A stretch of DNA of 64,000 nucleotides, taken from Pseudomonas khorasanensis. Its GTDB lineage: Bacteria; Pseudomonadota; Gammaproteobacteria; Pseudomonadales; Pseudomonadaceae. The stretch is from assembly GCF_014268505.2 (NCBI RefSeq), contig NZ_JABWQP020000004.1:248001-312000 (forward strand). The letters run 5' to 3'. The first letter of the stretch is position 1; every line of letters begins with the position of its first letter. Below, one piece after another: positions 16,042-26,700 of the stretch. The position numbers and the translations under genes are program-made. The notes under the pieces were generated by a model. That model saw nothing but the letters and a program-made list of their open reading frames with translations, ran no database searches and was not told the origin of the DNA.

Positions 16042-17742
16042 TCAGAACAAAAAATACCGCTGCGCCATCGGCAGTGTTTCTGCCGGTTCACACCACAACA
16101 ACACGCCATCGGCCTTGACCTGATAGGTCTGCGGATCGACGTCGATGCTCGGCAGATAGTCGTTGTGAATCAGGTCGGTTTTCTGCACGTCACGGCAGCC
16201 TTTCACCACCGCAATCTTTTTCTTCAGCCCCAACGCTTCGGGCAATCCGGCCTCCTGCGCCGCCTGACTGATAAACGTCAGGCTGGTGGCATGCAACGAG
16301 CCGCCGTAGCTGGCGAACATCGGCCGATAGTGCACGGGTTGCGGCGTTGGAATCGAGGCGTTGGCGTCGCCCATCAGACTGGCTGCGATCGCGCCGCCCT
16401 TGAGGATCAGCGTCGGTTTCACGCCGAAAAACGCCGGGCGCCACAAAACCAGATCCGCCCATTTGCCCACCTCTACCGAGCCCACTTCATGGCTGATGCC
16501 ATGGGTGATCGCCGGGTTGATCGTGTACTTGGCGATGTAGCGCTTGGCGCGGAAGTTGTCGTTGCCTTCGCCATCCTGAGGCAGCGGGCCGCGCTGTTTT
16601 TTCATTTTGTCGGCGGTCTGCCAGGTGCGCGTGATCACTTCGCCGACACGGCCCATGGCCTGGCTATCGGAGCTGATCATTGAAAAAGCGCCCAGGTCAT
16701 GAAGGATGTCTTCGGCGGCAATCGTCTCGCGGCGGATGCGGCTTTCAGCGAAGGCGACGTCTTCGGCGATGCTCGGATCGAGATGGTGGCAGACCATCAA
16801 CATGTCGAGGTGTTCGTCGATGGTGTTACGGGTGAACGGCCGGGTCGGGTTGGTCGAACTTGGCAGCACGTTGGGGAAGCCGCAAGCCTTGATGATGTCC
16901 GGCGCATGACCGCCACCGGCACCTTCGGTGTGATAGGTGTGGATGGTGCGGCCCTTGAACGCGCCGAGGGTGGTTTCGACGAACCCGGATTCGTTAAGGG
17001 TGTCGGTATGGATCGCCACCTGTACGTCGAACTGATCGGCGACGGTCAGGCAATTGTCGATGCTCGCCGGGGTGGTGCCCCAGTCCTCATGCAGCTTCAA
17101 GCCAATCGCCCCGGCCTTGACCTGCTCGATCAGCGGCTCCGGCAGGCTGGCGTTGCCCTTGCCGGTGAGGCCGATGTTCATCGGGAAGGCATCCGCCGCC
17201 TGGAGCATGCGCGCCAGGTGCCACGGGCCGGATGTGCAGGTCGTGGCGTTGGTGCCGGTGGCCGGGCCGGTGCCGCCGCCGATCATGGTGGTGACGCCGC
17301 TCATCAGCGCCTCTTCGATCTGCTGCGGGCAGATGAAGTGGATGTGCGTGTCGATGCCGCCGGCCGTCAGAATCATGCCCTCGCCGGCGATCACTTCGGT
17401 ACCGGCACCGATGGCGATGGTCACGTTTGGCTGCACGTCTGGATTGCCCGCTTTGCCGATGGCGGCGATGCGCCCGTCCTTCAGGCCGATGTCCGCTTTG
17501 ACGATGCCCCAGTGATCGATGATCAGCGCGTTGGTGATCAACGTGTCGACGACTTCGGCCGCCAGCAACTGGCTTTGGCCCTGACCGTCACGGATGACTT
17601 TACCGCCACCGAACTTCACTTCCTCGCCATAGGTGGTGAAGTCTTTTTCGACTTCGATCCACAGCTCGGTATCGGCCAGGCGCACCTTGTCGCCGACGGT
17701 GGGGCCGAACATGTCGGCGTAGGCTTGTCTGGAAATCTTCAT
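16042..17742 (-). CDS. ureC: Urease subunit alpha UreC
   Basis: UreC is the catalytic subunit that hydrolyses urea to ammonia and carbamate with a dinuclear Ni centre. The 566-residue product carries all key residues: Ni-ligand histidines in [12 protein letters not shown], the carbamylated Lys and His in GLKLHEDWG, the flap Cys/His in [10 protein letters not shown] and the Asp in SSDSQAMGR. Start is the ATG at 17742 ([20 protein letters not shown]) with AAGG upstream; the frame is open 25 codons further but runs into REP sequence. A REPIN separates it from ureB. It is the last gene of the urt-ure run; ureEF lie about 15 kb away. Confidence 0.98.
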   Translation of the reverse strand: MKISRQAYADMFGPTVGDKVRLADTELWIEVEKDFTTYGEEVKFGGGKVIRDGQGQSQLLAAEVVDTLITNALIIDHWGIVKADIGLKDGRIAAIGKAGNPDVQPNVTIAIGAGTEVIAGEGMILTAGGIDTHIHFICPQQIEEALMSGVTTMIGGGTGPATGTNATTCTSGPWHLARMLQAADAFPMNIGLTGKGNASLPEPLIEQVKAGAIGLKLHEDWGTTPASIDNCLTVADQFDVQVAIHTDTLNESGFVETTLGAFKGRTIHTYHTEGAGGGHAPDIIKACGFPNVLPSSTNPTRPFTRNTIDEHLDMLMVCHHLDPSIAEDVAFAESRIRRETIAAEDILHDLGAFSMISSDSQAMGRVGEVITRTWQTADKMKKQRGPLPQDGEGNDNFRAKRYIAKYTINPAITHGISHEVGSVEVGKWADLVLWRPAFFGVKPTLILKGGAIAASLMGDANASIPTPQPVHYRPMFASYGGSLHATSLTFISQAAQEAGLPEALGLKKKIAVVKGCRDVQKTDLIHNDYLPSIDVDPQTYQVKADGVLLWCEPAETLPMAQRYFLF

Positions 17743-17792
17743 GTGCTTGCCTTGGGATTCAATTGGTTCTGAAATCGCTCGCATTACTCGCT

Positions 17793-17856
17793 TTCGCGAG
17801 CGGGCTCGCTCCCACATTTGATCGCGTTCTCATGTGGGAGCGAGCCTGCTCGCGAA
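17793..17856. repeat. REPIN inside the urease operon (ureB-ureC gap)
   Basis: TTCGCGAGCGGGCTCGCTCC and GTGGGAGCGAGCCTGCTCGC face each other. Within the operon transcript it would fold into a stable hairpin and could affect ureC mRNA stability or expression. Confidence 0.9.
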
Positions 17857-17881
17857 GGGGCCAGAGCGGGCACCTTGTTAT

Positions 17882-19258
<1,377 letters not shown>

Positions 19259-19266
19259 GGGCGGCC

Positions 19267-19569
19267 TCAGGCGATCGGTTGGTGGACGGTGACCAGTTTG
19301 GTGCCGTCGGGGAACGTCGCTTCGACCTGGATCTCCGGGATCATTTCCGGGATGCCTTCCATCACTTGCTCGCGACTGAGCAAGGTGGTGCCGAAGTGCA
19401 TCAGCTCGGCCACGGTCCGCCCGTCACGGGCGCCTTCGAGCAGCGCGGCGGAAATGTAGGCCATCGCTTCCGGGTAATTGAGTTTCACGCCGCGCGCCAA
19501 TCGCCGCTCGGCGACGAGGCCGGCGGTGAAAATCAGTAGCTTGTCTTTTTCGCGTGGGGTCAGGTCCAT
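19267..19569 (-). CDS. ureA: Urease subunit gamma UreA
   Basis: UreA is the small structural subunit of urease. The 100-residue product starts [20 protein letters not shown] and contains [20 protein letters not shown] and [20 protein letters not shown]. The longer open frame upstream crosses a REPIN and was rejected as start. It is preceded by ureD with a REPIN in the 155-bp gap. Confidence 0.97.
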   Translation of the reverse strand: MDLTPREKDKLLIFTAGLVAERRLARGVKLNYPEAMAYISAALLEGARDGRTVAELMHFGTTLLSREQVMEGIPEMIPEIQVEATFPDGTKLVTVHQPIA

Positions 19570-19620
19570 TGTCGGTTCCATCAGGGCAGATTGAAAAATT
19601 GTCTGATCGCGCAAATCCCC

Positions 19621-19710
19621 TGTGGGAGCGAGCCTGCTCGCGAATACGGTTTCATATTCAGCGCATGTGTTGGCTGACATGACGCTTTCGCGAGCAGGCT
19701 CGCTCCCACA
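19621..19710. repeat. REPIN inside the urease operon (ureD-ureA gap)
   Basis: TGTGGGAGCGAGCCTGCTCG and its inverted partner are separated by about 45 bases. It is the second GTGGGAGCGAGC-class element within the ure transcript. Confidence 0.9.
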
Positions 19711-19724
19711 GTTGGAAATGCATT

Positions 19725-20564
19725 TCAGGTATTCCAGATTCGGGGTGACAGGGCTTCTCGACCGAGCAGGGCGGGCCGCAGCAAACGCCACAAATCGATC
19801 AGCCAGGCCCGAGCCAGCAGCGCTTCGCCAGCCAGACAACGGGCCACCAGCAGCCCAGGCAATTGCGTCAGATCCCCGCGCACTTCATGGGCCAGTGAAC
19901 GACAGCGTTCCAGCAACTCGGCATCAATTTCACCGGTCACCAGCATCGTCGCAAACACCGGTTGGCCATCCAGCCCGATCGGTGAGTCGAGCAAACCGTC
20001 AGCGCCGACAATGCGCTGCCGTTCGTGCCAGAGCAACCGGCCATCGCGACGAATGTCCAGCTGCGCCTGAAAATGCCCGAGGTCGAAACGCTCGCCGCTG
20101 GCCGGCCGACCCAACGCCACCACATCCCAGTAGAACAGCCGCGCATCGCCTTGCAGATCAATCGTTGTCTTGAGTTCCGCCTGCGCGGCGCTGTAGACAA
20201 TGGTTTCCTGCGGCAGCCACTCCAGCGTCGCGCCGGGCGCCACTTTCAGGTCGAGGGTCTGGTAGGCAGGCCCGACGGCGCGGTACCACTTGGCGGCGCC
20301 GGGGCTGGTGATCTGCGCCCAGGCGTTGTGTTCGACGCGGGCGCTGATGTCCAGGCGATCACCGCCGGCAATCCCGCCCGGCGGGTGAACGATGATGTGC
20401 TGACAGACCTCGGGGCCTTCGGCGTACAGATGCTTTTGCACCCGCAACGGGCCGAGGTGGCGACGCATGACCGGGCGCGTACTGTCGCCGAAACGCGCGT
20501 AGGCCAATTCCAGCTCGGCGTGCCAGCTCGGGGTAAACAGGGCAGTGGGAACGGGTAAATTCAT
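19725..20564 (-). CDS. ureD: Urease accessory protein UreD
   Basis: UreD (UreH) is the scaffold that binds apo-urease and carries nickel from the UreFG complex. The 279-residue product has the family motifs [25 protein letters not shown] and [13 protein letters not shown]. It lies 43 bp after urtE and before ureA, linking the transporter and enzyme parts of the operon. Confidence 0.96.
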   Translation of the reverse strand: MNLPVPTALFTPSWHAELELAYARFGDSTRPVMRRHLGPLRVQKHLYAEGPEVCQHIIVHPPGGIAGGDRLDISARVEHNAWAQITSPGAAKWYRAVGPAYQTLDLKVAPGATLEWLPQETIVYSAAQAELKTTIDLQGDARLFYWDVVALGRPASGERFDLGHFQAQLDIRRDGRLLWHERQRIVGADGLLDSPIGLDGQPVFATMLVTGEIDAELLERCRSLAHEVRGDLTQLPGLLVARCLAGEALLARAWLIDLWRLLRPALLGREALSPRIWNT

Positions 20565-20607
20565 GTCTTCTGATTATCGTCTGGAGGCTACAGATTAGAT
20601 CGTGCTG

Positions 20608-21306
20608 TCAGATGGTGACGAGCCCGCGCACGCCCTCGGCTTCCATGTTTTTCCCGCGACCCTGCTGGACGATCTCGCCACGGGACATCACCAGGTATTG
20701 ATCCGCCAGCTCTGCCGCGAAGTCGTAGAACTGCTCCACCAGCAGAATCGCCATGTCGCCTCGTGCGGCCAGCTGTTTGATCACCGCGCCGATCTCCTTG
20801 ATCACCGACGGTTGAATGCCTTCGGTGGGTTCGTCGAGGATCAGCAGGCGCGGGCGGCTGGCCAGGGCGCGACCAATTGCCAACTGCTGTTGCTGACCAC
20901 CGGACAAATCGCCACCGCGCCGTTGCTTCATTTGTAACAGCACCGGGAACAATTCGTAGATGAAATCTGGAACTTCCTTTGCTTCACTGCCGGGAAATCG
21001 CGACAGGCCCATCAGCAGATTCTCTTCCACCGTCAGTCGCCCGAAGATCTCCCGACCCTGCGGCACATAGGCGATGCCAGCGTGTACGCGCTGGTGAGGC
21101 TTGAGCGCGGTGATCGGTTTGCCTTCCCAGTTCACCGCGCCTTCCCTGGCCGGCAGCAGGCCCATCAGGCATTTGAGCAAAGTGGTCTTGCCCACGCCGT
21201 TACGGCCCAGCAGGCAGGTGACTTCGCCGACCTTCACGTCAAAGCTCAGGCCTCGCAGGATGTGGCTACCGCCGTAATATTGGTGAAGTTTGTCGACTTG
21301 CAGCAT
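20608..21306 (-). CDS. urtE: Urea ABC transporter ATP-binding protein UrtE
   Basis: UrtE is one of two ATPases powering urea import. The 232-residue protein has Walker A (GRNGVGKTTLLKCLMG), the signature LSGGQQQQLAIGRAL and Walker B (LLILDEPTEGIQ), with the LivF-like FGRLTVEENL motif. Start is at MLQVDKLHQYYGGSHI; the longer open frame runs into the upstream repeat. A 146-bp repeat-bearing gap separates it from urtD. Confidence 0.95.
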   Translation of the reverse strand: MLQVDKLHQYYGGSHILRGLSFDVKVGEVTCLLGRNGVGKTTLLKCLMGLLPAREGAVNWEGKPITALKPHQRVHAGIAYVPQGREIFGRLTVEENLLMGLSRFPGSEAKEVPDFIYELFPVLLQMKQRRGGDLSGGQQQQLAIGRALASRPRLLILDEPTEGIQPSVIKEIGAVIKQLAARGDMAILLVEQFYDFAAELADQYLVMSRGEIVQQGRGKNMEAEGVRGLVTI

Positions 21307-21322
21307 GTTCACGTCTCCCACT

Positions 21323-21431
21323 GATCGTTCCCACGCTCTGCGTGGGAATGCCGCCATGGACGCTCTGCGTCCGCCGTTATGTGACGCAGAGCGTCACGGG
21401 ATGCATTCCCACGCAGAGCGGGGGAACGATC
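21323..21431. repeat. Long inverted repeat between urtD and urtE
   Basis: GATCGTTCCCACGCTCTGCG at one end is answered by its near-complement at the other. Same family as 11368-11480. It would form a strong hairpin within the urt transcript. Confidence 0.88.
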
Positions 21432-21451
21432 TGAACTTGAAGCGGGCCGAT

Positions 21452-22321
21452 TCAACGCCCCAGATAAACCTCAATCACGCGCTCGTTTTCCTGCACCTGT
21501 TCCAGCGAACCTTCGGCCAGAACACTGCCCTGATGCAGCACGGTGACGTGGTCGGCGATCGAGCCGACAAAACCCATGTCATGCTCGACCACCATCAGCG
21601 AATGCTTGCCGGCCAGCGACTTGAACAGCTCGGCGGTAAACTCGGTTTCGGCATCGGTCATGCCCGCCACCGGTTCATCGAGCAACAACAATTGCGGGTC
21701 CTGCATAAGCAACATGCCGATTTCCAGAAACTGCTTCTGCCCGTGGGAAAGCAGCCCGGCCTGACGATTGACCGAGGTGGTCAGGCGAATCGTCTCCAGC
21801 ACTTCGCTGATGCGATCCTTTTGCTCGCCGCTCAAGCGCGCACGCAAACTGGCCCACACTGACTTGTCGGTCTTCTGCGCCAGTTCAAGGTTTTCGAACA
21901 CGCTGAGCGCTTCGAACACCGTGGGCTTCTGGAATTTGCGGCCGATGCCGGACTGGGCAATCTGCACTTCGCTCATCTGCGTGAGGTCGAGGGTTTCGCC
22001 GAACCACGCCTTGCCATGGCTGGGGCGGGTCTTGCCGGTGATCACGTCCATCAGCGTGGTTTTACCCGCGCCGTTGGGGCCGATAATGCAGCGCAGCTCA
22101 CCGACGCCGATGTACAGGTTCAGATTGTTCAGCGCGCGAAAGCCGTCAAAACTGACGCTGATGTCTTCCAGGGTCAGGATCGTGCCATGGCGGGTATCGA
22201 GGCCCGGGCCGACCCGCTGGCCGAGGCCGATCGAATCGCGGCTGGTGCCTTCGTCCTTGTTCGGCTCGACGGGGAAAAAGGCTGGCTCCAGCATGAATTC
22301 AGCGCTCGCCGTGACTCTCAT
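21452..22321 (-). CDS. urtD: Urea ABC transporter ATP-binding protein UrtD
   Basis: The 289-residue ATPase has Walker A (GPNGAGKTTLMDVITG), a Q-loop region (GRKFQKPTVFEALSVFENLE), signature LSHGQKQFLEIGMLL and Walker B (LLLLDEPVAGMT), typical of LivG-like UrtD. It has an extra 40-residue N-terminus before LTLEDISVSF. Its ATG overlaps the urtC stop by four bases. Confidence 0.95.
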   Translation of the reverse strand: MRVTASAEFMLEPAFFPVEPNKDEGTSRDSIGLGQRVGPGLDTRHGTILTLEDISVSFDGFRALNNLNLYIGVGELRCIIGPNGAGKTTLMDVITGKTRPSHGKAWFGETLDLTQMSEVQIAQSGIGRKFQKPTVFEALSVFENLELAQKTDKSVWASLRARLSGEQKDRISEVLETIRLTTSVNRQAGLLSHGQKQFLEIGMLLMQDPQLLLLDEPVAGMTDAETEFTAELFKSLAGKHSLMVVEHDMGFVGSIADHVTVLHQGSVLAEGSLEQVQENERVIEVYLGR

Positions 22322-23397
22322 GATTCACCTCGTTTCTTCAGCAGACCGATCACGCCTTTGGGCAGGTACAGCGTCACGATGATGAACAGTGCGCCGAGGA
22401 AGAACAGCCAGTATTCCGGGAACGCCACGGTGAACCAGCTCTTCATGCCGTTGACGACCCCGGCGCCCAGCAGCGGCCCGATCAACGTTCCGCGACCGCC
22501 AAGGGCAACCCAGACCGCAGCCTCGATCGAATTGGTCGGCGACATTTCGCTGGGGTTGATGATGCCTACCTGCGGCACATACAGCGCACCGGCCAGGCCA
22601 CACAGCACCGCGCTCAACACCCAGACGAACAGCTTGAAACCGCGCGGGTCGTAGCCGCAGAACATCAAGCGGTTTTCCGCATCACGCAACGCCGTCAACA
22701 CCCGCCCGAATTTGCTTTGTGCTAATCGCCAGCCTATGAACAGACTCGCCACCAGCAACAACACAGTGGCTAAAAACAACACCGCGCGCGTGCCCGGTTC
22801 GGTGATGCCAAAACCCAGAATCGTGCGGAAATTGGTGAAGCCGTTGTTGCCGCCAAACCCGGTCTCATTGCGGAAAAACAGGAGCATGCCGGCGAAGGTC
22901 AGTGCCTGGGTCATGATCGAGAAGTACACGCCCTTGATCCGCGAGCGGAACGCAAAGAAACCGAACACCAGCGCCAGCAAACCCGGCGCCAGCACCACCA
23001 GGCACATCGCCCAGAGGAAACTGCTGGTGCCAGTCCAGTACCACGGCAATTCGGTCCACGACAAAAAGGTCATGAACGCCGGCAAGCCATCGCCAGCCGC
23101 CTGGCGCATCAGGTACATGCCCATCGCATAGCCGCCGAGGGCGAAGAACAGACCGTGGCCCAGCGACAGCAACCCGGCGTAGCCCCAGACCAGATCCAGC
23201 GCCAGGGCAACGATGGCGTAGCAGAGGATTTTGCCGATCAGTGTCAGGGTGTAAGCAGAGACGTGCAGCGCATTGTCCGGCGGCAACAGTGAAAGCAGCG
23301 GTAGCGCAACCAGCAAGGCCAGAATCACCACGCCGACCAGAACGGTCACTTTCGGCCCGGCCTTTTGTGTCGCTGTAAGCATCAGAGGCTGGTTCAT
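22318..23397 (-). CDS. urtC: Urea ABC transporter permease UrtC
   Basis: The 359-residue LivM-type inner-membrane permease has about nine to ten hydrophobic helices. Conserved pieces are DLVWGYAGLLSLGHGLFFAL and AVLCGLAGALYVPQVGIINP, with GGRGTLIGPLLGAGVVN near the C-terminus. It pairs with UrtB as the membrane channel. The start overlaps the urtB stop by one base, and the end overlaps urtD by four. Confidence 0.95.
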   Translation of the reverse strand: MNQPLMLTATQKAGPKVTVLVGVVILALLVALPLLSLLPPDNALHVSAYTLTLIGKILCYAIVALALDLVWGYAGLLSLGHGLFFALGGYAMGMYLMRQAAGDGLPAFMTFLSWTELPWYWTGTSSFLWAMCLVVLAPGLLALVFGFFAFRSRIKGVYFSIMTQALTFAGMLLFFRNETGFGGNNGFTNFRTILGFGITEPGTRAVLFLATVLLLVASLFIGWRLAQSKFGRVLTALRDAENRLMFCGYDPRGFKLFVWVLSAVLCGLAGALYVPQVGIINPSEMSPTNSIEAAVWVALGGRGTLIGPLLGAGVVNGMKSWFTVAFPEYWLFFLGALFIIVTLYLPKGVIGLLKKRGES

Positions 23398-24899
23398 CAG
23401 TCGATCACCCGTCCTTTCAGTGCGAAGAGGCCTTGCGGACGTTTCTGGATGAACAGAATGATCAGCGCGAGGATGAGGATCTTGCCGAGCACCGCACCGA
23501 TCTGCGGTTCGAGAATCTTGTTGGCGATGCCCAGCCCGAAGGCTGCCAGCACGCTACCGGCCAACTGGCCGACGCCACCGAGCACCACCACCAGGAACGA
23601 ATCGATGATGTAGCTCTGGCCGAGGTCCGGGCCGACATTGCCGATCTGGCTCAGCGCCACGCCACCGAGGCCGGCGATGCCCGAGCCGAGACCGAAGGCG
23701 AGCATGTCGACACGCCCGGTCGGCACGCCACAGCAGGCGGCCATGTTGCGGTTCTGAGTGACGGCGCGAACGTTCAGACCCAGGCGGGTTTTGTTCAGCA
23801 GCAGCCAGGTCAGCACTACTACGAACAGCGCGAAAGCGATGATCACGATGCGGTTGTATGGCAGCACCAGATTCGGCAACACCTGAATGCCGCCGGACAG
23901 CCAGGCCGGGTTGGCCACTTCAACGTTCTGCGCGCCGAACAACAGACGGACAAGCTGAATCAGCATCAGGCTGATGCCCCACGTGGCGAGCAGGGTTTCC
24001 AGCGGCCGGCCGTACAGGTGGCGAATCACGGTTCGCTCCAGCGCCATGCCGATCGCGGCGGTGACAAAAAACGCTACTGGCAAAGCGATCAACGGATAGA
24101 ACTCGATGGCCTGCGGTGCGTAGCGCTGGAGCATCAGCTGCACGATGTACGTCGAGTAGGCGCCGAGCATCAGCATTTCGCCGTGCGCCATGTTGATCAC
24201 CCCGAGCAGGCCGAAAGTGATCGCCAGACCGAGGGCGGCGAGCAGCAGGATCGAGCCCAGCGACATACCGCTGAACGCCTGGCCCAGCACTTCGCCGATC
24301 AGCAGTTTGCGCTTGACCTGAGCGAGGCTGGTTTGCGCCGCTGTGAGTACGCCGGCATCGCTTTCTACCCCCGGTTCGAGCAGATTTTCGAGCCGTGTGC
24401 GTGCCAGCGGATCGCCGGTTTCACCGAGCAGACGCACTGCAGCGAGGCGCACTGCCGGGTCAGTGTCGACCAGCTGCAGATTGGCCAGAGCAAGGCTCAG
24501 CGCGGCATGAACACTTTCGTCTTTTTCGCCTGCCAGTTGCTGGTCGAGGAATTTCAGCTGCGCGGGTTTCGCGCTTTTCTGCAATTGCTGCGCGGCGCCC
24601 TGACGAGTTTTGGCGTCGGCGGCGAGCAATTGGTGGCTGGCCATAGCGGTGTCGATCAGACCGCGCAGGCGATTGTTCAGGCGCAGGGTTTTCGGTTGGC
24701 CGTCTATGGTCAACTCGCCTTGTTGCAGCGCGTTGATCAGTTCGACACGGGCCGGATCGGGCTGCGCGGCCCAGGCTTCGAGCAGTTTGGCCTGTTGCAT
24801 CGGATTGACCGCGACGAAGTGTTCGGCATCGCCGGCGTGGGCCAGCATTGGCAACAACAGTGCGATGGCGAGAAGCAAGCGGTGTATGGCAGTGGGCAT
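23397..24899 (-). CDS. urtB: Urea ABC transporter permease UrtB
   Basis: The 500-residue protein begins with a signal peptide (MPTAIHRLLLAIALLLPMLA), then a roughly 200-residue helical, repeat-like periplasmic domain (LGETGDPLARTRLENLLEPG), then a LivH-type permease (GLAITFGLLGVINMAHGEML, ATWGISLMLIQLVRLLFGAQ). The added N-terminal domain is characteristic of UrtB. The ATG at 24899 is at the signal peptide; the frame is open 68 codons further up, but that part is repeat sequence. Confidence 0.95.
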   Translation of the reverse strand: MPTAIHRLLLAIALLLPMLAHAGDAEHFVAVNPMQQAKLLEAWAAQPDPARVELINALQQGELTIDGQPKTLRLNNRLRGLIDTAMASHQLLAADAKTRQGAAQQLQKSAKPAQLKFLDQQLAGEKDESVHAALSLALANLQLVDTDPAVRLAAVRLLGETGDPLARTRLENLLEPGVESDAGVLTAAQTSLAQVKRKLLIGEVLGQAFSGMSLGSILLLAALGLAITFGLLGVINMAHGEMLMLGAYSTYIVQLMLQRYAPQAIEFYPLIALPVAFFVTAAIGMALERTVIRHLYGRPLETLLATWGISLMLIQLVRLLFGAQNVEVANPAWLSGGIQVLPNLVLPYNRIVIIAFALFVVVLTWLLLNKTRLGLNVRAVTQNRNMAACCGVPTGRVDMLAFGLGSGIAGLGGVALSQIGNVGPDLGQSYIIDSFLVVVLGGVGQLAGSVLAAFGLGIANKILEPQIGAVLGKILILALIILFIQKRPQGLFALKGRVID

Positions 24900-24919
24900 T
24901 AGTGGTGTCCTGTTCAACC

Positions 24920-25094
24920 GCCCCCTCACCCTAACCCTCTCCCGGAGGGAGAGGGGACTGACCGAGGTGTCTGGACGATGTGCTGCGACCTGCGAATTCG
25001 AGTCGAGCTCAGGCTTTGAAGAGCATGAAGATCGGCTCCCTTTCCCCCTCTCCCTGAGGGAGAGGGCTGGGCGGGCGGCGTTCCGATGAGGGGG
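24920..25094. repeat. CCCTCTCCC/GGGAGAGGG repeats between urtA and urtB
   Basis: Two CCCTCTCCC(N)3GGGAGAGGG-type palindromes (near 24935-24957 and 25045-25067) sit inside a larger inverted pair (CCCCCTCA...TGAGGGGG). It is a common intergenic repeat in Pseudomonas and fills the 229-bp urtA-urtB gap. Confidence 0.8.
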
Positions 25095-25128
25095 AAGTCT
25101 CATGCCCGCCTCAAAAACTGAATTCGCC

Positions 25129-26394
25129 TCAGTTGCTCTTCACCGCATAATCCGGCTTCTTGTCGTTGCCCTGAATGAACGGGCTCCACGGTTGCGCGCG
25201 GATCGGGCCTTCGGTCTGCCACACCACGTTGAACTGACCGTCTGCCTGGATCTCGCCGATCATCACTGGCTTGTGCAGGTGATGATTGGTCTTGTCCATG
25301 GTCAGGGTGTAGCCCGACGGCGCGGCGAAGGTCTGGCCGGCCAGGGCTTCGCGGACTTTGTCGACGTCGGTGGATTTGGCTTTTTCCACCGCTTGCGCCC
25401 ACATGTGGATGCCGACGTAAGTGGCTTCCATCGGGTCGTTGGTCACCGCTTTGTCGGCACCCGGCAGGTTGTGTTTCTTCGCGTAGGCTTTCCAGTCAGC
25501 GACGAATTTCTTGTTCGCAGGATTGTCGACCGACTCGAAGTAGTTCCACGCCGCGAGGTTGCCCACCAGAGGTTTTGTGTCGATGCCGCGCAGCTCTTCT
25601 TCACCGACCGAGAACGCCACCACCGGCACGTCGGTGGCTTTCAGACCCTGGTTGGCCAGCTCTTTATAGAACGGCACGTTGGAGTCGCCATTGACCGTCG
25701 AGATCACCGCCGTCTTGCCACCGGCAGAGAACTTTTTGATGTTGGCGACGATGGTCTGGTAATCGCTGTGACCGAACGGCGTGTAGACCTCTTCGATGTC
25801 CTTGTCAGCCACGCCTTTGGAATGCAGGAACGAACGCAGAATCTTGTTGGTGGTGCGCGGGTAGACGTAGTCGGTGCCGAGCAGGAAGTAGCGCTTGGCG
25901 CTGCCGCCTTCTTCGCTCATCAGGTATTCAACCGCCGGGATCGCTTGCTGGTTCGGCGCGGCGCCGGTGTAGAACACGTTCGGCGACATCTCCTCGCCTT
26001 CGTATTGCACAGGGTAGAACAGCAAGCCGTTGAGCTCTTCGAATACCGGCAACACCGATTTGCGCGACACCGAAGTCCAGCAGCCGAACACCACCGCGAC
26101 CTTGTCCTGCGTCAGCAACTGGCGGCCCTTTTCGGCAAACAGCGGCCAGTTCGAAGCCGGGTCGACCACCACCGGCTCGAGCATTTTGCCGTTTACGCCA
26201 CCCTTGGCGTTGATTTCGTCGATGGTCATCAGCGCCATGTCTTTGAGCGACGTTTCGGAGATCGCCATGGTCCCGGACAACGAATGCAGAATCCCGACCT
26301 TGATGGTCTCGGCCGCCTGGACAGTCCAGGTCATGCCCATCGCGGCAATGCTTGCCGATAGTGTGAAAGCCTTGATCAAACTGCGACGCTTCAT
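25129..26394 (-). CDS. urtA: Urea ABC transporter substrate-binding protein UrtA
   Basis: The 421-residue periplasmic protein binds urea for import. It has an export signal (MKRRSLIKAFTLSASIAAMG, cleaved near VQAAE; the RR near the start is suggestive of Tat but weak), then the Leu/Ile/Val-binding-type fold: IKVGILHSLSGTMAISE, VFGCWTSVSRKSVLPVFEE, GLLFYPVQYEGEE. The first gene of the minus-strand run, it has a sigma-54 promoter about 65 bases upstream. The ATG at 26394 opens the signal peptide. Confidence 0.96.
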   Translation of the reverse strand: MKRRSLIKAFTLSASIAAMGMTWTVQAAETIKVGILHSLSGTMAISETSLKDMALMTIDEINAKGGVNGKMLEPVVVDPASNWPLFAEKGRQLLTQDKVAVVFGCWTSVSRKSVLPVFEELNGLLFYPVQYEGEEMSPNVFYTGAAPNQQAIPAVEYLMSEEGGSAKRYFLLGTDYVYPRTTNKILRSFLHSKGVADKDIEEVYTPFGHSDYQTIVANIKKFSAGGKTAVISTVNGDSNVPFYKELANQGLKATDVPVVAFSVGEEELRGIDTKPLVGNLAAWNYFESVDNPANKKFVADWKAYAKKHNLPGADKAVTNDPMEATYVGIHMWAQAVEKAKSTDVDKVREALAGQTFAAPSGYTLTMDKTNHHLHKPVMIGEIQADGQFNVVWQTEGPIRAQPWSPFIQGNDKKPDYAVKSN

Positions 26395-26458
26395 TGTGCG
26401 ATCCCCTGAACGTTTGGAGTTTTTCTGGTTGGCAGATGCGGACGACTGAAGGGTGTTT

Positions 26459-26474
26459 TGCAAGGGCTGTGCCC
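26459..26474 (-). promoter_or_regulatory. Sigma-54 (RpoN) type promoter of urtABCDE-ure
   Basis: On the minus strand the sequence is GGGCACAGCCCTTGCA, matching TGGCAC-N5-TTGCW at all but the first base, with correct GG-N10-GC spacing. Transcription would start near 26447, about 53 bases before the urtA ATG. RpoN with NtrC control of urea uptake is established in several bacteria; here it is inferred from sequence. Confidence 0.78.
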
Positions 26475-26527
26475 GGTCGGGTTCGGGCAGGGAAATGTCG
26501 TGTTAGAGCGGTTGCGCGACAGGAGCG

Positions 26528-26563
26528 TGCACCAGGAGGGGACGGGTTGCTGGCGATGGTGCG
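26528..26563. promoter_or_regulatory. Possible NtrC half-sites upstream of urtA
   Basis: TGCACCA (26528-26534) and TGGTGCG (26557-26563) face each other as in NtrC dyads (TGCACC...GGTGCA), but with a 22-bp rather than the usual short spacer. They lie about 55-105 bp upstream of the sigma-54 element. Weak on sequence alone. Confidence 0.35.
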
Positions 26564-26700
26564 TCGGGTGCGCCAGATTGGGGCGCGAGCTGAAGCTCAG
26601 ATGCGGTTACAGAAACGATAGATATGTACCACAGCGCATGCTAACGGGCGGCACACACTCATTCGATCGATATCCCGATTTTCTTTCCAGGATCTTTATC

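Noticed and set aside
16699..17772. 357-codon plus-strand frame
   Set aside because: Complement of ureC; composition is that of a shadow frame.
23433..24902. Long plus-strand open frame of 489 codons
   Set aside because: It is antisense to urtB, whose protein is clearly conserved. The Gln/His/Asp-rich translation is typical of the complement of a GC-rich gene.
24920..25094. CRISPR-like array or IS end
   Set aside because: The palindromes are not regularly spaced and no cas or transposase gene is near; they are ordinary intergenic repeats.
25102..26361. 419-codon plus-strand frame
   Set aside because: Complement of urtA; Arg/His/Val-rich without recognisable motifs.
26458..26700. N-terminal extension of the DUF4329 repeat protein
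   Set aside because: The translation is low in hydrophobic order, crosses the sigma-54 and upstream control region of urtA, and lacks a ribosome site. ATG 26701 has a good one.
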